NCBI RefSeq assembly: GCF_004210375.1
Contig: NC_134837.1
Coordinates: forward strand, 160,125,310 to 160,189,309
Direction of reading: 5' to 3'
Source of the DNA: Tachypleus tridentatus
Taxonomy: Eukaryota; Arthropoda; Merostomata; Xiphosura; Limulidae
DNA: 64,000 bases
Of the stretch, positions 59,563-64,000 are shown piece by piece. Within the stretch, counting starts at the first letter, position 1. The number at the start of each line of letters is the position of its first letter. Below the pieces are notes generated by a model. The model did no database searches. It had not been told where the DNA came from and saw only the letters and a program-made list of their open reading frames with translations. Both the position numbers and the translations under genes were made by a program.

Positions 59563-60272
59563 TATTTTACCGGGTTAATACTTAAAACAATGTTGTTGTT
59601 TAAATTAATTTTCAACACTCGTATTCTGATTTTTACGACAAACTGCTTCAGAACAAGGATATTTCAAAGGAAATACCTCTAGACTGTCTGTATCTCAATT
59701 ATATTGAGGAAACATATGAGATTGTTGCTAAGTTTTGGTCTCTAAGTATGTTTCATGTGTTTATATAGTTTGTCCTAATGCTTTTGTTTGGATAGATTTT
59801 TCTTACGTTGAAGACTTTCCATGCTGTTTATGACAATATTTTCAGTAATTTTGGAAGTTAGTGTTTCTCTTTTCAAAAAAAGCAAAGAAAGAAAAAAGTG
59901 AGAGTTATATATTATTATCTGCGAATCATGACCTGTTCTGGCTTTAGATTTTAAGAAAGTGATAACTTTAATAACTCCTTTAATATTTGTTCAGTTTTAA
60001 ACATATTTTCGAGGAATTAGGGAAAGATGTGAGCAGCTTGGACTGCGGTAATTTATTCTGTTCCATCTTCAGCAAGGTTTTAAATTATGTTAAAAATAAC
60101 GCATAGCTGACCGCATTGAGGACTTCGTCATTCTAAAGCTCTGGAAAACTGAAAATTAGAGTTTAAGTTTGAAAGATGGGACAAGATGACAAGAATGCGA
60201 TAGTTAACAGTGAATGTTGTGCTTACATAGCAAATCTATATAAATAGTACAGGTAACTACTTCGATGTAGAT
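59563..60272. other. No gene recognised
   Basis: AT-rich spacer. Confidence 0.5.
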
Positions 60273-60463
60273 TTTCACCAAAATTAATATGGAGATCCAA
60301 TAGGTCCATTCGAAGATGCATACAAATTTTTAGTTTTTCATTTTGCATTTTTATTGATGTTTTTTCATCACTACCTCATCTTCTTTAAATGAATCTTCAC
60401 CATATTTGATATGGATGTTTAGTGGGTCCATGGAGAGATGCATACAAATATTCAGTTTTGAGT
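60273..60463. repeat. Degenerate tandem repeat, period ~133 bp
   Basis: Two units with TTCACCA.A.TT.ATATGGA, GGGTCCAT-like and AGATGCATACAAAT..TCAGTTTT in the same order (60273-60335 and 60405-60463). A third weak unit may start near 60494 (TTTTTGCCAAATTTAAAACA). Confidence 0.6.
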
Positions 60464-60759
60464 TTTATACCCACACTTCACTCTGTTTATGGATTTTTGC
60501 CAAATTTAAAACATACATATACGTATGGTTTAAATATGCTATTTTTCACATCTTACTTAAATTGGGTGGTTAAAATCGAGAAACAGATATTTTCACTCTT
60601 AATAAATTTTGCATAACTATCCTTATATTTTGGCGAAAATTAACGGTTCTAATGAAAAATAAATAAATAATTAAAAATACATTGAACAGAAGCATAATAA
60701 AATGAAAAATGGTAAGAACGTAGCGATAGAGAGCTCTGCTTTTCACTGGGGTAAGGAAC

Positions 60760-61120
60760 ATGGCTCTACAAGGGAGGTTGGTTTGTCGTGGAATAATGCA
60801 CAATATGAAGATTTCCAGGACGTTTACTCATCACCCATCTACTCTAGCTTTTTTAAACACAAATGATATACACAGGAATACGTGGGAAAACAAATATTTG
60901 TTAAAACGTTCCTTACTTCGTGAAACGAATCAGGTAAGGGCAAATTAAGTCTTTCTTCGTTTGTTTGATGCTCTGTGAGAAGAGATCTGTGTTTATTATC
61001 AGGATAACCTGAAGATGACCTCAGAAGGTCGAAACGTTGTTCTGTACTTTATATTAATTAAAGTTTTAATACCCATACCAGCCGTCTTTAGAATACAGAT
61101 CCTTATCTAACTAAAAGTTT
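60760..61120 (+). mobile_element. Penelope-like element, 3' fragment
   Basis: A plus-strand frame ends at TAA 60946-60948 after FTHHPSTLAFLNTNDIHRN and TWENKYLLKRSLLRETN, the H....I.F...I.....W..R..KE..L spacing of the GIY-YIG end of Penelope-like elements. Downstream at 61010-61036 is CTGAAGA, a 4-bp stem GACC/GGTC and GAAAC, then a tail ACCCATACCAGCCGTC also found in reverse at window position ~35-60. 5'-truncated, so not autonomous. Confidence 0.6.
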
Positions 61121-64000
61121 GAGGCAAAACATTAAATAACTGCACTAACAGACATAGTTTGCTTAAAAAGTTTGAGAGAAACTTCAGAAAGTAATGTTAG
61201 TCCTTTGTCTGAAAGTTTAGTGTAACTTGCAAGGGCAGAATTTTAAAACTGAAACTCTGAAATACGTAGCTTAATACTTAAGCAGTTTCACTTATGTTTT
61301 ACTGATAGTTATAGCATTGCTATTACTAATACTACTTAAGTCAGGAAATCATGGAAATTAGACTTGATTAGAGAAGAACTCTCCTACTGTAATTTATATA
61401 AACTCGTAACTTACAAAACTAATACTGGTAGTAAGACCAAACCCTTAAAGTTATTCACTAATTCATATTTAGGTTAAAAATTATAATTCGTTGAACAGGA
61501 GTGTAATACTAATAACAGTAATTGAATCTAATTAAGACATGTTTGCTTTTTTCATTCTCAGTTGATGTTCTAAGCTACTGACACATCTATTCAACATTTA
61601 ACACTATCTGAGTAGTAAGTGAGAGTTTAGCTGTTTGATTTGGTGGATTTTCATTTGTATCGAGTGAGAGTTTTGTGTGGATACCTGTTATTTGAACATT
61701 GTTTCAGCTGACCCATTTGGAAGAGCACGAGTCTTTTAGACTGTTAAGTAATTTGTGAAATTAGATTGATTTAAAATGAATAATGTGTGAATATTTTTTC
61801 TATAATTTTTTAGTTTATGAAGGTAGAAGAGACTTTTTTTTGAGTTTTTCATTTATAAACATTTATCTTGCAACTCTATCACCTCTAGACCATATGAGAT
61901 TTAATTACTGTTATGGACTCAGAAAGTCAAACTATTTTAATTGATGTATTTAACAATGCCCAAGGTCTCATAAATTAATTATTCTAGTCCTGCCCTAAAG
62001 AATTTCAGTTTGAGAATAGGTGGTAGAGGTCGTGATGAGTAATAAAATTGAATCAGATGTACTCATGTCCCCATACTTGATATTACTGGCACACAAAAAT
62101 GTAGCTAATAAAAAGGAGGAAAAAAGTATTGTAGCTCAATTTTCTCTAAATCTTGCCTTAAAGAATTTCAAGTGCTAAAGCTGCTGGGGATTCTCTCTTG
62201 TTGTAGATGAGATTTACTTTTAGCATGGTAGTCACCACAGTCTAAAGAAATTCTCATTTACTGTGAGATTTGAATTGTGTATCAGTTTATATATATGGTA
62301 GAGCCAAGTGAACTTGTAAGCAACAGTGTTAAATATTGTTATTTAGTAAGATATCATGTTTACTCATCTACATTGTTGAATTTGCTCTGGGAATAATCAA
62401 ACTCTTCAAATTGATACACACTTGCTGGGTGAATAGTCACATACACAAATTTGGTACCCAAATATTGGCAAATAGACCCAGCCTTTGTAAAAATGTCCAA
62501 GTATTTGCAAAATAGTATGCAAGACTTAACAATTGCAAGTTTCATAAAATAAGTCTCAAATGTTTTTGTTAAGAAATTTTCTTGATGTGCAGAAGTAATT
62601 CATATAACTTACAAGTAGAGAGATCTGCTATAAATATCTGTTGAAAATCTTCAGATGTTTTGTTTAAATATGGAAATGGTGAACCAATTTTTTAGTAAAT
62701 TGGCAATCAGTGGTGAAGACTTAAGTATCTGATTTATTGTATGTAGTTATGTTATGAACAAACTGGACAGTTTGTGGAATTTAAATGTGAAACAGTACCT
62801 CAAGTCTAATTAAAATTGAAAATAACTTCACATGGAGACTAAGATCCATTTGAAATATCAAATGGGTCCACTTCAGAGAAGAAAAACTCTATAGTAAAAT
62901 TGAAATTGTAGTCTATTTAGCAGCTCTTAAATGGCTTTTTAGTCTTTCTTGTACAGAATAAAAAGTGATTCATCCACATAAATATCTTTACCAGTTTATC
63001 ACTTTAGTACTATAGTTCCTAGCGCACACTTTTTTTGAGGGGGGGATTAAACCCTCTAAGGTGTAGTCTAGATTGATCATAGTTAAATGAATCATTGGAA
63101 CTTTACTGTTTACTAATTCTGCTGACTGTATTACTCTCTCCATTGGTGTCAATAGATTGCATTTAATAATAATATTAAATATTTTTAATATAAAAGTTTA
63201 AGTTGATCATCAGTATAACTTTATACTGAGGTACCATACTTGGACATAAATATCTTGTTATAAACTTCTAATTGTTTAGCATTCCATCTGAAATTTGTTT
63301 TTAATGGGTATATTAGTAATGGTCACTCTGTAACTGTTCAATAGCTTTACCAAGAGCTTTTTCTACGTCATGAATTTTTCTACTGGTCCACAGTGTTGTT
63401 TATCACTTTAATTTTTCTGCAGTACAAGTTATAACTCCTTTTTCTACATTCTGCAGCCTGTTTTTATCATCATTGCCATAACTATTTTTATTGTCCTGTA
63501 GCTCATTTGCTTTCACTATTATAACAATATTCATCATTCTTTAGTTCGAGCCTTTAGTTGTAAATAATTTTAGGACAACCCAAACTGGTTATGTGTTTTC
63601 ACTTTATAGTAAGTTTCTTTTGATGCAGTGCTTTCTATAGGTCTTGTTTTCAATATATGGAAGCTTTCAACAAATTATGTTAGAATGTTGGCAGTGTTTA
63701 AAATGAGACTTAGTTTGCATTTAAAAATGGACAAAAAAACAATGTATAGATGACAACACTTGAACACCTTGGTTAACTAATAAAAATTATAAACTTGGTG
63801 TTACACTGTTCTAAATCAAATATCACACTAGAAAGCTCATAAACTGATTGCAAATTGATTTTATTGTGGAATTGTATGAGCAGAACATGACCATCCTCTC
63901 TTTGTCATACTTCAGCTACAACCACTTTATTAGGAATATTCTTTTACATTTGTTGTGATTCTATTTGCAATTGGCCTTTTGTTTCAAAGACTTTGTACCT
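61121..64000. other. No gene recognised
   Basis: 2.9 kb of AT-rich DNA to the end of the window. No SINE, transposon protein or conserved exon recognised on either strand. Confidence 0.45.

Noticed and set aside
61010-61040. A fully functional hammerhead ribozyme
   Set aside because: The spacing between CTGAAGA and stem II is one base too long and stem III cannot be drawn; kept only as hammerhead-like.
62360-62545. 61-codon minus-strand frame near the window end
   Set aside because: No motif, no splice context; length expected by chance.

Overview
The window looks like nuclear DNA of an animal, most likely a horseshoe crab (Xiphosura). Evidence: AT-rich intergenic DNA, introns with GT/AG borders, and at least ten copies of a tRNA-headed SINE (body 'AAGAGTAGCCCAAGAG...') that I know from memory as ubiquitous in Limulus/Tachypleus sequence. 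The species call is inference; the rest is read from the sequence. There is no bacterial-type operon, rRNA or CRISPR.

Only two host genes can be supported. (1) At 915-1155 (+) lies the terminal coding exon of a gamma-glutamyltranspeptidase-like gene (YwrD-type), with the rest of the gene upstream of the window. (2) A complete replication-independent histone H3.3 gene has coding exons at 41051-41332 and 43032-43160. It has a leader intron, a polyadenylated-type 3' end, and a possible CCAAT-box promoter about 9.5 kb upstream at 31.3-31.6 kb.

Nearly everything else recognisable is transposon. 1-385: 3' end of a Penelope-like element. 4.7-14.8 kb: a Jockey-like LINE into whose reverse transcriptase a second, opposite-strand copy of the same family has inserted, both bounded by target-site duplications (TSDs), giving an imperfect inverted repeat with ~5 kb arms. 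15.1-17.0 kb and 49.6-51.5 kb: two decayed ZMYM1/DUF4371-type hAT-related genes. 17.1-18.2 kb: a LINE ORF1 relic. 22.0-22.8 kb: a Tc1-like relic. 25.9-30.5 kb: a three-level nest, namely an RT-bearing LINE relic, then a ~1.7 kb ORF1-only element ('half-LINE'), then a second copy of that half-LINE inside the first. Inside the presumed H3.3 leader intron sit a hAT element (35697-38049, 8-bp TSD) and a mariner (38657-39785, TA duplication). 51.95-52.88 kb: a 5'-truncated RTE LINE. 60.8-61.1 kb: a second Penelope-like fragment. SINEs of two tRNA-headed families are scattered throughout.

The most novel-looking item is the half-LINE family. Both copies carry a zinc-knuckle-less ORF1 with TQT motifs, have no RT, and share 3'-UTR blocks with the neighbouring RT-bearing LINE relic. 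That is what an ORF1-only (HAL1-like) non-autonomous retroposon derived from that LINE would look like. It is also notable that both LINE-type families in the window show a copy inserted into a sibling copy.
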